From: an uncultured Bacteroidales bacterium
GTDB lineage: Bacteria > Bacteroidota > Bacteroidia > Bacteroidales > Paludibacteraceae
Assembly: GCA_902771935.1 (NCBI GenBank)
Contig: CACXYM010000004.1
Location: forward strand, 31,367 to 95,366
Direction of reading: 5' to 3'
DNA length: 64,000 nucleotides
The position numbers and the translations under genes are program-made. Shown here one piece after another: positions 17,408 through 25,969 of this stretch (the stretch's first letter is position 1; each line of letters starts with the position of its first letter). Under the pieces are notes generated by a model. It searched no databases. It saw nothing but the letters and a program-made list of their open reading frames with translations, and was not told the DNA's origin.

Positions 17408-18208
17408 CAACTTACTTAACCACGGATACCTTATCTGAAGCGCACGGAGTTCTTCCTCTGTGCGTTTTTTGAATGCGATGTCTTCCGCACTTCCCGGATG
17501 CAACGAACGATGGTTGAGATTCTGCCACAAAGCATGAAGATTCTCCATCTCTTTCCTGGTTCCTGAACCTATAAACGCATCAACGAAGCGCTGCCAGATA
17601 TATGCTATCGCCACAGGACTCGGATGTAGCATATCATCCGAATAGAAGCGATAGTCACGCAATTCGTCCATAATTATCTCGTAGGCAGGGAAATAGATGG
17701 AATATTGGATATTGGATATTGAAGATTGAATGAGTTGCTCAACGGCTAAATGCAGAATAGCTTTGCTCAAGTTATTCTCATGCAAACCGTCTTTTATATG
17801 CCGTATAGGAGAAACGGTGAAGATAAAGCGCTTGTCCGCATAGCGCTTAATAATAGGTTGCCATAGCGATACAATATCTTCCACGCTCAACCTACGACGA
17901 ATAAAGTCTGATGCTGGACGTTTCTGACAATTATCGACCACTTCGTTTGTAGCTTTATCCACGTACACCCAAGCCGTTCCGAAAGTTATGATTACCACAT
18001 CCGCTTTAGGCGCAACATCGTCAATGTGGTGAGCTATTGATATAGGATTATAGAGTGTTCCTGATGGATTGCAGGTCACTTGAAAATAAAACTCGCACAT
18101 CTTGCGGGCTATGTTATCGCTAAAGCATGAACCCAATAGCGCTATCCTATCCTGATACGCAATCTCCCACGGCGCTTTTTTAATCTCTATTTCTGTCCTA
18201 AACACCAT
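17393..18208 (-). CDS. GSCFA domain protein
   Basis: ATG 18208 was chosen over a TTG at 18226 that overlaps the upstream gene. The 271-residue product shows the family motif LLGSCFSDNIARKM near residue 25, and later HPSPVAIAYIWQRF, where Asp/His would complete an SGNH-like hydrolase site. GSCFA proteins are common in Bacteroidetes, and their substrate is unknown. About residue 160 a Ser/Ile/Asn/Tyr-rich stretch (SSISNIQYSIYF) is encoded by a 7-nt repeat array. The gene is probably cotranscribed with the LolC/E-like gene. Confidence 0.8.
   Translation of the reverse strand: MVFRTEIEIKKAPWEIAYQDRIALLGSCFSDNIARKMCEFYFQVTCNPSGTLYNPISIAHHIDDVAPKADVVIITFGTAWVYVDKATNEVVDNCQKRPASDFIRRRLSVEDIVSLWQPIIKRYADKRFIFTVSPIRHIKDGLHENNLSKAILHLAVEQLIQSSISNIQYSIYFPAYEIIMDELRDYRFYSDDMLHPSPVAIAYIWQRFVDAFIGSGTRKEMENLHALWQNLNHRSLHPGSAEDIAFKKRTEEELRALQIRYPWLSKLSDSL
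17695..17736. repeat. 7-nt periodic array inside the GSCFA gene
   Basis: Six 7-mers: agatgga, atattgg, atattgg, atattga, agattga, atgagtt. The frame remains open through the array. Confidence 0.85.
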
Positions 18209-18218
18209 ATATCTTTTA

Positions 18219-19439
18219 CTATTCAAACCGCATCACCTCAGCCGGGGATACTTTCTTCACAATCGCACTAGGTGCAAGCAGTATCACCGTAGAAACCAAT
18301 ATTGTTCCCACATTCAGAAGCAGCAACCAACCGACAGGAAAAGCAATTGGCACATAGTTTACATAATACGTTGCAGCATCGAGAGGAAGCACGCGGAACC
18401 AATACTGTATAGCACAAAGTGCTAAACCTATCACGTTGCCCCATATCACGCCCTTTCCAATCAGCATCACACCCTGCGTAATAAAGACGCCACGAACTTG
18501 TTTGTTTGTCGCGCCTAATGCCTTCAGAACGCCTACTAATTGTATCGAATCCAAAATCAGGATAATCAATCCAGAAATAATATTAAAGCCAGAAACAGCA
18601 AGCATGAGTAGGATAATGATAACCACGTTCATATCCAATAGATCCAGCCAGGAGAACACTTGCGGGTTGAGTTGTTCCATTGTTTCCATGTAGTAGCCGT
18701 TTCCTTTTTCGTCAAGGCGGTTCGCTGTTGCAAAGAACACATAATCCGATGCTTCATACAGATTGCGCAGATTATCAACTCGCAATTCTATACCAGAAAC
18801 CTCATCATCACTCCACCCGTTCAAATGTCTCACCACGTCCATTTGACCAAGGATAAAACGCTCATCGAATTCAGTGAAACCTGTACGATAAATACCAGAT
18901 ACAACGAACTTGCGCACTTTGACGTTCTCGCCAACGAAATAACTCAGCACAGCGTCCCCAACGCTTAATTCCATCAAATCGCATAACTTACGCGACAATA
19001 CCACCTCGTTCTCTTTCTCCGGCAAATGCCCTTCTATCAGGTTGTCCTCAAAATACGTCCAATATGTTGTTCCCTTGAAAACAATCCCTTGAAACGCCTC
19101 GTCTGTCTTCAGTATGCCGGGCTTCGTGACAAACGTGTTCACACTTTCTATATGCGGTAAGGCACCCAATGCCTGGAGCATCGAATCGCTCGCCATGATT
19201 GGACTCAATTCAAACGTATTGTTGTTTTCGAAGTTCACTACACGCAAATGCGCCGCAAAACCAACCACTTTATCCGTTACAGTCTGCTTAAAGCCAACCA
19301 CCACGCAAACGGTTATAATCATCACCATCACGCCGATGATAAGTCCTGCTAAGGCTACACGAACAGCAGGACGGGATGACCTGCTCTCCGTTTGTTGTGA
19401 AAAATACAACCTTTCTGCTATAAATCGTTCAAATTGCAT
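18219..19439 (-). CDS. FtsX-like ABC permease (LolC/LolE type)
   Basis: ATG 19439 was preferred to the GTG one codon earlier. The 406-residue protein has an N-terminal helix (about 27-49), a large extracytoplasmic MacB-like domain (about 50-270) and three further helices near the C-terminus (about 272-300, 318-345, 365-392), ending KVSPAEVMRFE. This is the LolC/E layout used to extract lipoproteins from the inner membrane. No LolD ATPase gene is adjacent; Bacteroidetes often encode it elsewhere. The gene lies divergently from the small secreted protein at 19496. Confidence 0.85.
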   Translation of the reverse strand: MQFERFIAERLYFSQQTESRSSRPAVRVALAGLIIGVMVMIITVCVVVGFKQTVTDKVVGFAAHLRVVNFENNNTFELSPIMASDSMLQALGALPHIESVNTFVTKPGILKTDEAFQGIVFKGTTYWTYFEDNLIEGHLPEKENEVVLSRKLCDLMELSVGDAVLSYFVGENVKVRKFVVSGIYRTGFTEFDERFILGQMDVVRHLNGWSDDEVSGIELRVDNLRNLYEASDYVFFATANRLDEKGNGYYMETMEQLNPQVFSWLDLLDMNVVIIILLMLAVSGFNIISGLIILILDSIQLVGVLKALGATNKQVRGVFITQGVMLIGKGVIWGNVIGLALCAIQYWFRVLPLDAATYYVNYVPIAFPVGWLLLLNVGTILVSTVILLAPSAIVKKVSPAEVMRFE

Positions 19440-19495
19440 CACTTTTTTCCACTTTCAGCACCTTGCGGCACGATTTTTGTGGTAGATTTTTGTGT

Positions 19496-19894
19496 ATGAG
19501 ATATTGTTATTTGGCTATAATGCTTGTATGTACGGCTGTGTTAGTTAATGCTCAGTCTTCATCTTTTTCGTCCGATCAACCTAAAAGGACACCTGAGGAA
19601 ATAGCTCGTAAACAAACAGTTATGCTTATTCGAGAACTCAATCTCAAAGACTCCATGGTTATTGACTCGCTTTATCGTATCAACGTACGCCATAACAAAC
19701 GACGTGAGGCAGGACAAACGCGGGCGCAGGAGTTCGATGGCCTTCAGCTCTTTATGTCAGAACTCAAAAATATCCTTACGCCAGAGCAGTATAATAAGTT
19801 CATGAACCAGAAGGTAGACAAGCCTCGTCATCCTCATGCACCTTACGCACCCTCTCGACCTGATTCAATAAACCGTAGACAATCAATGCTATAA
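19496..19894 (+). CDS. small secreted protein, Spy/DUF4890-like
   Basis: ATG 19496 starts a clear signal peptide (MRYCYLAIMLVCTAVLVNA); the frame is open upstream but without signal-like sequence. The mature protein of about 110 residues is helical and charged (REEL-type pattern around KQTVMLIRELNLKDSMVIDSL, then LKNILTPEQYNKF). This is the alternation seen in Spy/CpxP-like and DUF4890 periplasmic proteins, where an LTPEQ motif is common. The 3' end overlaps the convergent PAP2 gene by 95 nt. The family call is tentative. Confidence 0.55.
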   Translation: MRYCYLAIMLVCTAVLVNAQSSSFSSDQPKRTPEEIARKQTVMLIRELNLKDSMVIDSLYRINVRHNKRREAGQTRAQEFDGLQLFMSELKNILTPEQYNKFMNQKVDKPRHPHAPYAPSRPDSINRRQSML

Positions 19895-20405
19895 TCGTTC
19901 CGACTATTAAACCGCCGATAATATCACCCGGATAATGTACTCCTAAGTACATCCGACTATAGCAGTTTACTGCGACATATATCATCAGCCACCATCCTTG
20001 GCGGCTGATTTTGTTCCATATTAACCCAAACAACACCGCAAGACTCATTGTATTCGCTGCATGGGAGCTCACAAAGCCGTATTGCCCACCTACATAGCCG
20101 TTTACGATATGTACCAGCCCTTCCAAAGTCGGCTCATGTGTAGGACGAGGACGACATACCCAATGCTTTATCAATCCTGACGAAATCCAGTCGCTCAGAC
20201 CTACAGCCGCTACTAACGCTACCGTGTACAGCAGAGCACGTTTCCAACCAAACTTCCACATTAGCAGACCTATCAGCACGGCGTATAGTGGTATCCATAT
20301 CCACGCTTGACTGATGTACCACATGATTACATCCAGCCACTCGCAATGGGCACCATTAATTGCCAATAACCAGCTCTTATCTATTTCTATCAGTCTATCT
20401 ATCAT
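19800..20405 (-). CDS. PAP2-family membrane phosphatase
   Basis: The 201-residue multi-helix protein carries all three PAP2 motifs: K80-x6-R87-P88 (KHWVCRPRP), SSHA at 113-116, and SR at 150-151 with H157 and D161 (SRMYLGVHYPGD). Bacterial PAP2 enzymes dephosphorylate undecaprenyl pyrophosphate, phosphatidate, phosphatidylglycerophosphate or lipid A; the substrate cannot be read from this sequence. The start overlaps the stop of rsmE by 4 nt. The C-terminal tail is rich in acidic residues. Confidence 0.88.
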   Translation of the reverse strand: MIDRLIEIDKSWLLAINGAHCEWLDVIMWYISQAWIWIPLYAVLIGLLMWKFGWKRALLYTVALVAAVGLSDWISSGLIKHWVCRPRPTHEPTLEGLVHIVNGYVGGQYGFVSSHAANTMSLAVLFGLIWNKISRQGWWLMIYVAVNCYSRMYLGVHYPGDIIGGLIVGTIIALIVYGLLNQVERVRKVHEDDEACLPSGS

Positions 20406-21121
20406 ATACTAAATAGGTTGCAAATATGGCAAGCGACTATTCCTGCTGTTTCTGTGCGTAAGCGGCTGTCTCCAAGGCTAACCGGCACAAAACCGTTTTC
20501 AAGCGCTGTGGCAATCTCTTCTTCGCTAAAATCCCCTTCAGGACCAATCATCACCACCACACTCTTGCTAGGCTTTATCTCGTTCCGTAGTTCTCTTTTA
20601 TCCTCTTTATAACAATGAGCTATAAAACGTGTCTGCTCGTCGGCGTTTTTTATAAACTCCTTGCAATCTGTCAACTCGTTCAGCTTTGGCAAATATGGCG
20701 TCAAAGACTGTTTTGCAGCCGACAGTATCACTTTTTGCAGCCTATCTACCCGCAACTGTTTGCGCTCCGAGTAACGGCATAAGAGAGGCGTTATTTCATC
20801 TACTCCTATCTCCGTGCACTTTTCCACGAACCACTCAATACGCTCAATGTTTTTCGTCGGCGCAATAGCGATATGGATATAATTGCTGTGATGCTTAGTC
20901 TGTTTCTCGGCAGTCAGCACCTCCAGCTCACAGCGCTTCGGATTCGGATTCGTTATCCGTCCCGTGTAGGTCATTCCCTTGCCATTTGTCAGCAGTATCT
21001 CGTCTCCCCTGTCGTAACGCAGCACACGAACGCAGTGAGCGGACTCCTCCGCATCCAAACAATAGCGCTTACCAATTTCTTCCGCGCCACCCACTATCTC
21101 CGGTGTATAAAATAGATACAT
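20402..21121 (-). CDS. rsmE: 16S rRNA m3U1498 methyltransferase RsmE
   Basis: ATG 21121 (MYLFYTPE) matches the family start. An upstream ATG at 21160 lies inside the promoter. The 239-residue protein has an N-terminal PUA-like domain with SAHCVRVLRYDRGDE and the SPOUT knot motifs MIGPEGDFSEEE and SLGDSRLRTETA near the C-terminus, which bind S-adenosylmethionine. The enzyme methylates N3 of U1498 in 16S rRNA. A promoter lies at 21130-21161, so the leader is very short. Confidence 0.93.
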   Translation of the reverse strand: MYLFYTPEIVGGAEEIGKRYCLDAEESAHCVRVLRYDRGDEILLTNGKGMTYTGRITNPNPKRCELEVLTAEKQTKHHSNYIHIAIAPTKNIERIEWFVEKCTEIGVDEITPLLCRYSERKQLRVDRLQKVILSAAKQSLTPYLPKLNELTDCKEFIKNADEQTRFIAHCYKEDKRELRNEIKPSKSVVVMIGPEGDFSEEEIATALENGFVPVSLGDSRLRTETAGIVACHICNLFSI

Positions 21122-21129
21122 ATTGCCTG

Positions 21130-21161
21130 CAAAAGTACTGCTTTTATTTGATATATGCAAA
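21130..21161 (-). promoter_or_regulatory. proximal promoter of rsmE
   Basis: On the minus strand TTTG (21161-21158), 20 nt and TACTTTTG (21137-21130), only a few bases before the start codon. Confidence 0.75.
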
Positions 21162-21249
21162 AAAAAATGCAGAAAGCGTTAAAAAAGTTCAATCGTCAGG
21201 TCAGGAGTTAAGTATTTGTAGAGTTGAGCCTTATAGTAGGAGCCGTATT

Positions 21250-21304
21250 ATCCTGTGTTAATCCTGTGTTAATCCTGTGTTGATGAGGTGTTAATGTTGT
21301 GGAT
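21250..21304. repeat. 11-bp periodic array, 5 units (same unit as 57350-57404)
   Basis: The units are atcctgtgtta, atcctgtgtta, atcctgtgttg, atgaggtgtta and atgttgtggat. The first unit is identical to the array at 57350. It lies between a weak distal promoter (21415-21446) and the proximal promoter of rsmE. The rest of 21162-21414 has no convincing ORF, only short repeats such as gaacggctgagaa twice at 21317-21342. Confidence 0.88.
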
Positions 21305-21414
21305 TCACTTCGAGTGGAACGGCTGAGAAGAACGGCTGAGAAGAATAGCCCATCAGCAATAAACAGACAATTAAAACAACAGATAGAAATATATTTCCTC
21401 TCGCAATCATGCCG

Positions 21415-21446
21415 CAAAAGCAGTGTATTTTTTCGAGATATGCAAA
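21415..21446 (-). promoter_or_regulatory. possible distal leftward promoter toward rsmE
   Basis: On the minus strand TTTG (21446-21443), 20 nt and TGCTTTTG, which has one mismatch to TAnnTTTG. It would transcribe through the 11-bp array. Confidence 0.4.
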
Positions 21447-21462
21447 AAAAGTATGCAAATTG

Positions 21463-21494
21463 TTTGCATGTATGCAAAAAATATACTATCTTTG
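21463..21494 (+). promoter_or_regulatory. promoter of tnaA
   Basis: TTTG (21463-21466), 20 nt and TATCTTTG (21487-21494). The -33 box is part of the dyad TTTGCATGTATGCAAA. The leader is about 25 nt, too short for the TnaC-type attenuation known in enterobacteria. Confidence 0.8.
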
Positions 21495-21523
21495 CAGCGA
21501 TTTTTTCATTTGATACTTATACC

Positions 21524-22897
21524 ATGGAACTACCTTTTGCAGAATCGTGGAAGATTAAGATGGTTGAACCCATACACAAATCCACTCGTAAAGAACGCGA
21601 AGAATGGCTTCGCAAGGCTAAAAACAATGTTTTCCTTCTCCGTTCGGAGCAAGTGTATATCGACCTATTGACCGACTCCGGAACAGGCAGCATGTCAGAC
21701 CGCCAATGGGCAGCCATGATGACCGGCGACGAGAGTTATTCCGGTGCACGTTCGTTCTTTGAGCTCAAGGATGTAATCACGTCACTTACAGGATTCAAGT
21801 ATGTTATTCCTACGCACCAAGGTCGTGCAGCTGAGAACGTGCTGTTCTCACACTTGGTGAAACCCGGCCAAGTTATACCCGGTAATGCGCATTTTGACAC
21901 GACGAAAGGTCATATTGAGGCACGCAAGGCTTTTGCTATAGACGTGACCTGCGACGAGGCACGTGACACGCAGTTAGAAGCTCCGTTCAAGGGTAATGTA
22001 GGGCTTGAGAAACTGGAGAAAGTGCTGAAAGAGAACGAGGGGAACGTTCCGTTTATGGTGCTGACAATCACAAATAACACCGTAGGCGGTCAGCCTGTCT
22101 CCATGGCTAATATCAAAGCCACGTGCGAGCTATGCCATAAGTACGGTGTTCCCGTGAACATGGACTCTGCGCGCTTTGCGGAGAATGCTTATTTCATCAA
22201 GACTCGCGAACCGGGTTATGCCGACAAGAGCATTAAGGAGATCACGAAAGAGATGTTCAGTTATGTGGACTCCATGACGATGTCGTCAAAGAAAGACGGT
22301 CTTGTGAACATGGGCGGTTTCATCGCCACGAACAAAGAGGACTGGTACGAAGGTTGTAAGCAGTATTGTATTCCGTTCGAAGGCTTCATCACATATGGCG
22401 GAATGAATGGTCGCGATATGGCAGCTCTGGCTGTAGGACTGATGGAGAACACAGAGTTCGATATGTTGGACACACGTATCCGCCAAGTGCAGTATTTGGC
22501 GTCTAAGTTGGACGAATACGGCATTCCCTACCAGCGTCCTGCAGGCGGACACGCGATCTTTATCGATGCCGATAAGATTTTGACGAAGATACCGAAAGAG
22601 GAATTTCCGGCTCAAACATTAACTTGCGAGTTATATTTAGAGGCCGGTATTCGTTCCTGTGAAATTGGTTATATTCTTGCGGACAGAGATCCAGTGACGC
22701 GCGAGAACCGCTTTGGAGGCCTTGATTTTGTACGATTGTGCATCCCGCGTCGAGTTTATACAAACAATCATATGGACGTTATTGCGGCGGCGCTGAAGAA
22801 CGTTTATGACCGCAGAGAGAGCATTACTCGCGGCTTGAAGATTGTGAAAGAAGCACCGCTAATGAGACATTTCACTGTAGAACTTGAAAGATTATAA
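21524..22897 (+). CDS. tnaA: tryptophanase
   Basis: ATG 21524 was chosen; the longer frame from 21299 runs across the promoter. The 457-residue protein starts MELPFAESWKIKMVEP and shows the fold-type I PLP signature of beta-eliminating lyases: TDSGTGSMSDRQWAAMM, IPTHQGRAAENV, DSARFAENAYFIK and the PLP lysine in MSSKKDGLVNMGG. Tryptophanase splits tryptophan into indole, pyruvate and ammonia. Tyrosine phenol-lyase is a close relative, but the DSARFAENAYF and ACELY-like motifs fit tryptophanase better. The gene is followed by fbp after 1 nt. Confidence 0.9.
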   Translation: MELPFAESWKIKMVEPIHKSTRKEREEWLRKAKNNVFLLRSEQVYIDLLTDSGTGSMSDRQWAAMMTGDESYSGARSFFELKDVITSLTGFKYVIPTHQGRAAENVLFSHLVKPGQVIPGNAHFDTTKGHIEARKAFAIDVTCDEARDTQLEAPFKGNVGLEKLEKVLKENEGNVPFMVLTITNNTVGGQPVSMANIKATCELCHKYGVPVNMDSARFAENAYFIKTREPGYADKSIKEITKEMFSYVDSMTMSSKKDGLVNMGGFIATNKEDWYEGCKQYCIPFEGFITYGGMNGRDMAALAVGLMENTEFDMLDTRIRQVQYLASKLDEYGIPYQRPAGGHAIFIDADKILTKIPKEEFPAQTLTCELYLEAGIRSCEIGYILADRDPVTRENRFGGLDFVRLCIPRRVYTNNHMDVIAAALKNVYDRRESITRGLKIVKEAPLMRHFTVELERL

Positions 22898-22898
22898 T

Positions 22899-24881
22899 AT
22901 GCAACCTGACGAGCGCTATTTACGGCTACTTAGTGAAAAATTTCCGAACAGCAATGCCGTAGTGTCTGAAATGATTAACCTGCGTGCCATTATGAGTTTA
23001 CCCAAAGGCACGGAGCATTTTGTTAGCGACCTACATGGTGCCAGCAATGCGTTTATTCATATGATTAAAAACGCATCCGGTGTAGTACGTCGCAAGGTGG
23101 ACGATATCTACGGGGAGACGCTTCCTGAAGCGGAGAAACGGGCGTTGTGTGCACTCATTTACTACCCTGACGAGCGTATCGAGTACCTGCATAATGGTAA
23201 GCTGAGCCTCTCCGATGAAGGTGTAGGTATAAAGACCATGCGCGAGTGGTATCAACGCCGTTTGCATCAAGTGACCGACGTAGCTCGTGCGGTAACAGTT
23301 AAGTACACACGCTCGAAAGTGCGCAAACTGCTGCCACCATCCTTTGCCTACGTAATCGAAGAGTTGCTGCATGAATCCAGCATTGAGCACGACAGATCGG
23401 ATTACTTCAACGCGATTATAGATGGCATTATCGAGACAGGCAGCGCAGAAGATTTGCTGATACAGATATCGTACCTTATTCATGGTTTGACAATAGACAC
23501 AATCCATGTGGTGGGTGATATCTTCGATCGTGGACCTGGCGCGGACAAGATTATGCAAGTGCTTTCTACCATCCATGATTACGATATTCAGTGGGGTAAC
23601 CACGATATCGAATGGATGGGCGCAGCAGCAGGCAACTCAGCACTGATTGCAACGGTTATTCGTGTGAGCATGCGCTACGCTAATATTGAGACGCTGGAAG
23701 AAGGTTACGGCATAAACCTGCTGCCATTAGCTAATTTCGCGATGGAGACCTATGGAAACGACCCATGCACTATCTGGCAAACCAAAGACTTTGAGAATAA
23801 CCCGCGCCTGACACGTTCTGCCCAACTCATGGCTAAGATGCACAAGGCCATATCAATTATTCAGTTCAAACTTGAAGGACAAACGATTTTACGTCATCCG
23901 GAATGGAAAATGGACGATCGCCTGTTGTTGGACAAGATTAACTACGGCGAGGGCACGATAACTATTAACGGCAAGAATTATCCTCTGACAGACAGCAATT
24001 TACCTACGATCAATCCAGCTGCCCCATATGCTTTGTCACAGGAAGAACAAGAGTTGATGACACAATTAGAGCGCTCCTTCCGCAAGTCGGAAAAGATGCA
24101 ACGTCATCTCAAAATGTTGTATCAGCATGGTTCTCTATTCTTGGTACGCAACGGCTTCCTCCTCTACCACGCGGCTATTCCGCTTAACGAGGATGGCTCA
24201 TTCATGGAAGTGGATGTTTGCGGTAAACGAGTAAAAGGACGTGCTCTAATGGAGCGTATTGACGAAGTTATACGGCAGGCCTATTACGGAAAAGGTAAAG
24301 AAAAGGACAATGCACTGGATTATATGCTGTACTTGTGGTGTGGTGAAGGTTCTCCGTTGTATAACAAGGATAAGATGACAACATTTGAACGATACTTTAT
24401 CAAAGATAAAGAACTTGATGCAGAGAAGAAAGGTGCATACTATACCCTTGCCGATCGAAAGGATATCTGTGAGAAGATATTGGCCGAATTTGGCTTAAAC
24501 CCGGAACAAGGACGCATCATCAACGGACATATTCCTGTTCGGACCATCAAAGGTGAAACACCTATGCGTGCAGAAGGTAAACGGTTTGTTATAGACGGCG
24601 GTTTCTCAAAGCCATATCAAGAGAAAACAGGTATCGCAGGTTATACCCTTATCTACAATAGTCATGGTATCCAACTCGTTGAGCATGAGGAATTTGAGAG
24701 CCGTGAACAGGCTATAATTTCTGGCAGCGATATTAATTCTCGCACATTATTGCAGGATTTCACAGGTTGCCGAATGCTGATTAAAGATACAGATTTAGGC
24801 AAAGAACTTCAGCGACAAGTCTTAGACTTGCAGCAACTATTAGCAGCATATCAGGCGGGAATTATTAAGGAAAAGGAGTAA
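22899..24881 (+). CDS. fbp: fructose-1,6-bisphosphatase class III
   Basis: ATG 22899 lies 1 nt after the tnaA stop; a TTG at 22884 inside tnaA is a less likely start. The 660-residue protein has calcineurin-like metal motifs VVGDIFDRGPGADK and WGNHDIEWMG, and LVRNGFLLYHAAIP and NGHIPVRTIKG further on. This matches the large Mn-dependent class III FBPase of Firmicutes and Bacteroidetes. It converts fructose 1,6-bisphosphate to fructose 6-phosphate in gluconeogenesis, consistent with growth on the pyruvate released by tryptophanase. Confidence 0.93.
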   Translation: MQPDERYLRLLSEKFPNSNAVVSEMINLRAIMSLPKGTEHFVSDLHGASNAFIHMIKNASGVVRRKVDDIYGETLPEAEKRALCALIYYPDERIEYLHNGKLSLSDEGVGIKTMREWYQRRLHQVTDVARAVTVKYTRSKVRKLLPPSFAYVIEELLHESSIEHDRSDYFNAIIDGIIETGSAEDLLIQISYLIHGLTIDTIHVVGDIFDRGPGADKIMQVLSTIHDYDIQWGNHDIEWMGAAAGNSALIATVIRVSMRYANIETLEEGYGINLLPLANFAMETYGNDPCTIWQTKDFENNPRLTRSAQLMAKMHKAISIIQFKLEGQTILRHPEWKMDDRLLLDKINYGEGTITINGKNYPLTDSNLPTINPAAPYALSQEEQELMTQLERSFRKSEKMQRHLKMLYQHGSLFLVRNGFLLYHAAIPLNEDGSFMEVDVCGKRVKGRALMERIDEVIRQAYYGKGKEKDNALDYMLYLWCGEGSPLYNKDKMTTFERYFIKDKELDAEKKGAYYTLADRKDICEKILAEFGLNPEQGRIINGHIPVRTIKGETPMRAEGKRFVIDGGFSKPYQEKTGIAGYTLIYNSHGIQLVEHEEFESREQAIISGSDINSRTLLQDFTGCRMLIKDTDLGKELQRQVLDLQQLLAAYQAGIIKEKE

Positions 24882-24895
24882 CGGCGGTATTGCCG

Positions 24896-24916
24896 AAAAG
24901 TTTACCAAAACTTTTT
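24896..24916. terminator. bidirectional terminator between fbp and the SGNH gene
   Basis: AAAAGTTT (24896-24903) pairs with AAACTTTT (24908-24915), giving a U-run in both directions. The right part is the coding end of the leftward SGNH gene. Confidence 0.6.
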
Positions 24917-25969
24917 TATAAACGAATATATTTGCTCCGCTAAACGTCGGTGCGCTCTTTCGTTAGGGTGCTTGTCGGCACCTAAATCGCGGCGATGGTT
25001 CGTGTAAGCATCAAAGTCACAGGCGAAAAAATAGGCATTTGGATGGTTACACTCCAGTACTACACGCTCTACATAACGGCTGAGTTCAGTGTCCTTGGTC
25101 TTGGTGCAGCATAGAACTATCATGCTATCCGGCAATTCATTAAGAAGGCTGAAATAAGCATCACGGAACTGTGTATAATCGGGTGTAACGCCGCATGAGA
25201 AATCATTGCCACCGAGCAAAATAACCGTCATTGGACACCACTCACTGTTACCATACCATGGATTGTCAATAGAATCCATATCAAAACGGAATTTGTAGCG
25301 CTTTGGCATTGTCCATCCGGGGAACTTGGAGTTGTAATTACGACAGATACCCATTCCCGAATGCGCGATGACCTGATAGTCAGCATTGAGTTTATGTGCA
25401 ATTATAGATGCATATGTCTTGCACACATTCTCCGTTTCCGGGGAAAAGTGGGCCGTAGAATCGGTGTCTTCAATACCGTAACCGCAAGTGTAACTATCAC
25501 CTATAAACTCTATTTGACGATTGCGCAGTGGTTCTGCTTGCAGGAAATGGCCATTGGTTTCAGCATAGAAGATAGTGGTTCTCCCCTGCTCTGCTTCGGT
25601 ACGTTTCTGCAGCGTAATATTATGCGCTTTACGGCAACGGCAGAGAGGGAAGGTATAGATACTATCTCCCATTGTAGCAATTATTTGCGATGGTTCGTCG
25701 CTCATCTCTCGGTCGATGTACACATTAAAATAGTTGCGTTTCGTATCAGCAATATGTAGACGCAAAGTGTCACCTGTGCAACGAATACGACAGTAGATGC
25801 CAGTCCAGTCAAAAGAAACCGAACCATTATAGTCAAAATTTGTTCGGCCAACCCATGTGATACGCGAATCACTTGCATCCACCCTTTCGGCAGAAGCAAG
25901 TGACACGCTACTGAAAGCTGCAATTAGCAGCACTAATACCTTATTATATATTGACTTATTCAAACGCAC
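24902..25969 (-). CDS. SGNH/GDSL esterase with CE2-like N-terminal domain
   Basis: The start is uncertain. GTG 25969 gives a signal peptide (about residues 9-28, VLVLLIAAFSSVSLASA) with only a 14-nt overlap with the upstream gene; the frame is open to 26029. The N-terminal beta domain (WVGRTNFDYNGSVSFDWTG) is followed by an SGNH hydrolase domain with the nucleophile in IEFIGDSYTCGYG, a GGND block (LLGGNDFSCG) and the Asp/His pair in GADKHPNERAHRR. This order fits carbohydrate esterase family 2, which removes acetyl groups from polysaccharides. The enzyme is probably periplasmic or extracellular. Confidence 0.8.
   Translation of the reverse strand: MRLNKSIYNKVLVLLIAAFSSVSLASAERVDASDSRITWVGRTNFDYNGSVSFDWTGIYCRIRCTGDTLRLHIADTKRNYFNVYIDREMSDEPSQIIATMGDSIYTFPLCRCRKAHNITLQKRTEAEQGRTTIFYAETNGHFLQAEPLRNRQIEFIGDSYTCGYGIEDTDSTAHFSPETENVCKTYASIIAHKLNADYQVIAHSGMGICRNYNSKFPGWTMPKRYKFRFDMDSIDNPWYGNSEWCPMTVILLGGNDFSCGVTPDYTQFRDAYFSLLNELPDSMIVLCCTKTKDTELSRYVERVVLECNHPNAYFFACDFDAYTNHRRDLGADKHPNERAHRRLAEQIYSFIKKFW

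Noticed and set aside
21299-21523. 75-residue N-terminal extension of tryptophanase
   Set aside because: It crosses the tnaA promoter (21463-21494) and repeat DNA; ATG 21524 gives the expected start and length.
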